Source of the DNA: Nitrosomonas ureae
GTDB taxonomy: Bacteria > Pseudomonadota > Gammaproteobacteria > Burkholderiales > Nitrosomonadaceae
Length of the DNA stretch: 64,000 nucleotides
Direction: 5' to 3'
Assembly (NCBI RefSeq): GCF_001455205.1
Contig: NZ_CP013341.1
Location: 2,728,001-2,792,000 of the forward strand
The translations under genes and the position numbers were made by a program. Shown here piece by piece: positions 63,324-64,000 of this stretch. The notes under the pieces are model-generated. The model was not told where the DNA came from and made no database searches. It saw only the letters and a list, made by a program, of their open reading frames with translations. Position 1 is the first letter of the stretch. Each line of letters opens with the position of its first letter.

Positions 63324-63617
63324 TTGTTGTTTGTTGATCCGGATGGATTGAATCCTCGGTTGATTTATGAAGTAATAATAAAATCAGCCAATAAAATAAA
63401 GAAAATCTGGGATGATCTGGATTTTGACGGCGCTAACCCTGGACTACAGCATGGAAATGGCAGGGTGTGTCAAGTGAGATACAAAAAGAAGCCTGTAATA
63501 AGACTAGATTACCAACTCTATCCTGGTACAAAGGGAGAATCGCGCCTCCATCTTGATTTCGATTCACTTGGTATCAAACATGTACCGCTAGATCCTCGGC
63601 GATTATTTGATGAGTAA
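63324..63617 (+). CDS. Rhs C-terminal toxin-like tail (orphan CT module)
   Basis: This open frame starts at the core border (LFVDPDGLNPRL) and extends about 85 residues past the conserved DPDG, the position where polymorphic toxins carry their variable toxin domain. It has HGNGRVCQVRYKKKPVIRLD and RLHLDFDSLGIKHVPLDPRR, rich in His, Arg and Asp, but I do not recognise a known toxin fold. It is separated from the core by a two-base change in a G-run. As it stands it would lack the Rhs shell and could not be delivered. The start shown is the frame start, not a proven codon. Confidence 0.55.
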   Translation: MLFVDPDGLNPRLIYEVIIKSANKIKKIWDDLDFDGANPGLQHGNGRVCQVRYKKKPVIRLDYQLYPGTKGESRLHLDFDSLGIKHVPLDPRRLFDE

Positions 63618-63897
63618 AATTATGAACCACACAGAAATTGAGAAACTTGTGTTAATAATGGAATCGTCTTTTTCTGAAAAAATTGATGATGCAATTGTCA
63701 CTGAGTATTGGAGAAAATTTGATACCGATTTTGTAGAAGATAAGTTACTCGGTGAAGCATGGAATGAGTTTACACACTATGTAACGGATTACGATTTAAG
63801 AAACAGTGATCCTGAATACGAAGAGCATATGAGAAAAGAATTATTGAAATATATTGAGAAAATAAGAAAAAAATACTTAATTAGCTCATTGAGGTGA
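63610..63897 (+). CDS. putative immunity protein for the Rhs tail
   Basis: The frame begins at ATG 63610, overlapping the toxin stop by eight bases. A second ATG at 63622 is also possible. It encodes about 95 residues, mainly helical and acidic in the middle (SFSEKIDDAIVTEYWRKFD, EDKLLGEAWNEF). Small acidic proteins directly after an Rhs tip are usually cognate immunity proteins. No family is recognised. It is intact although the Rhs core is broken, which fits retention for protection. Confidence 0.6.
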   Translation: MSKIMNHTEIEKLVLIMESSFSEKIDDAIVTEYWRKFDTDFVEDKLLGEAWNEFTHYVTDYDLRNSDPEYEEHMRKELLKYIEKIRKKYLISSLR

Positions 63898-64000
63898 AAA
63901 TAAATCTAAATTGCTGATGCCATTGGTATGGGCAGAACCCATATTGTATTTGTGGCAAATATTCCGTGAATTCGATATCTCAAGCCTAGCAAGAGCTATT
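63898..64000. other. window end, no feature seen
   Basis: The last 103 bases contain no supported ORF or signal. A later Rhs tail or another gene may follow beyond the window. Confidence 0.3.

Noticed and set aside
1..64000. CRISPR arrays, tRNA or rRNA genes
   Set aside because: No regularly spaced direct repeats and no tRNA or rRNA sequence was recognised by eye. A tRNAscan and CRISPR search would settle this.

Overview
The window is about 64 kb of chromosome from a Gram-negative betaproteobacterium, most probably an ammonia oxidiser of the Nitrosomonadaceae (Nitrosomonas-like). This placement is inference. It rests on moderate-to-low GC content, betaproteobacterial gene orders (nadD-rsfS-rlmH-maf-rng, a complete ccmABCDEFGHI set), a short-form HisG, a B12 riboswitch-btuB-btuM-cobO operon, an SAH riboswitch before ahcY and FlhDC-type flagellar control. 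No ammonia-oxidation gene lies in the window.

Region 1 (1-5.1 kb): the end of an AmrS-type radical SAM gene, small stress or regulatory genes (DUF2934, an orphan helix-turn-helix protein, a CBS-pair protein) and the flagellar master regulator flhDC. Region 2 (5.1-17.7 kb): housekeeping genes: aspC, uvrB, a minus-strand block sodB-hisG-hisD-rRNA/tRNA methyltransferase-nrfJ-like, exbD, and the purine operon purE-purK-purC, followed by a four-helix membrane protein and a quinone oxidoreductase. A near-perfect Fur box lies between exbD and purE, and a perfect 16-bp palindrome lies just upstream of sodB. Region 3 (18-25.9 kb): the cytochrome c maturation System I operon ccmABCDEFGHI plus bcp, which would load heme onto periplasmic cytochromes. 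Region 4 (26-29.5 kb): a cobalamin riboswitch controlling btuB, a BtuM-like solitary transporter and cobO. Region 5 (29.7-36.2 kb): a PQQ-type sugar dehydrogenase, a GCS2 amidoligase paired with an M14-like amidohydrolase, a Tat-exported transglutaminase-like protein and an esterase. Region 6 (36.5-50 kb): the methyl cycle and one-carbon genes metK, ahcY (SAH riboswitch), metF and folD; pyruvate dehydrogenase aceE-aceF; then nadD-rsfS-rlmH-maf-rng.

From about 50 kb the sequence becomes accessory. It holds a truncated fabF, rnk, a probable type I-secreted lytic-like protein, a lipoprotein MsrB, a decayed DUF4202 gene and an unknown membrane protein. After these comes a nested insertion-sequence island. 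An IS3-family element is interrupted by an IS4-family element (perfect 20-bp inverted repeats and a 9-bp target duplication) and by an IS110-group element. An IS1111-group element with 13-bp inverted repeats lies beside it. Beyond a cold-shock gene are IS1595 and IS21 remnants. The window ends in an Rhs gene whose core carries several frameshifts but whose C-terminal toxin-like tail and adjacent immunity-like gene remain open.

The most interesting signals are the two IS110-superfamily elements. Each has a long structured non-coding end on the side expected for its group: 3' for the IS1111-like copy and 5' for the IS110-like copy. These are candidate seekRNA/bridge RNAs. The IS110 copy sits inside a coding sequence whose empty site can be reconstructed, and two segments within its putative RNA resemble that target. 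The Rhs tip and its partner are the other candidate for an undescribed system.
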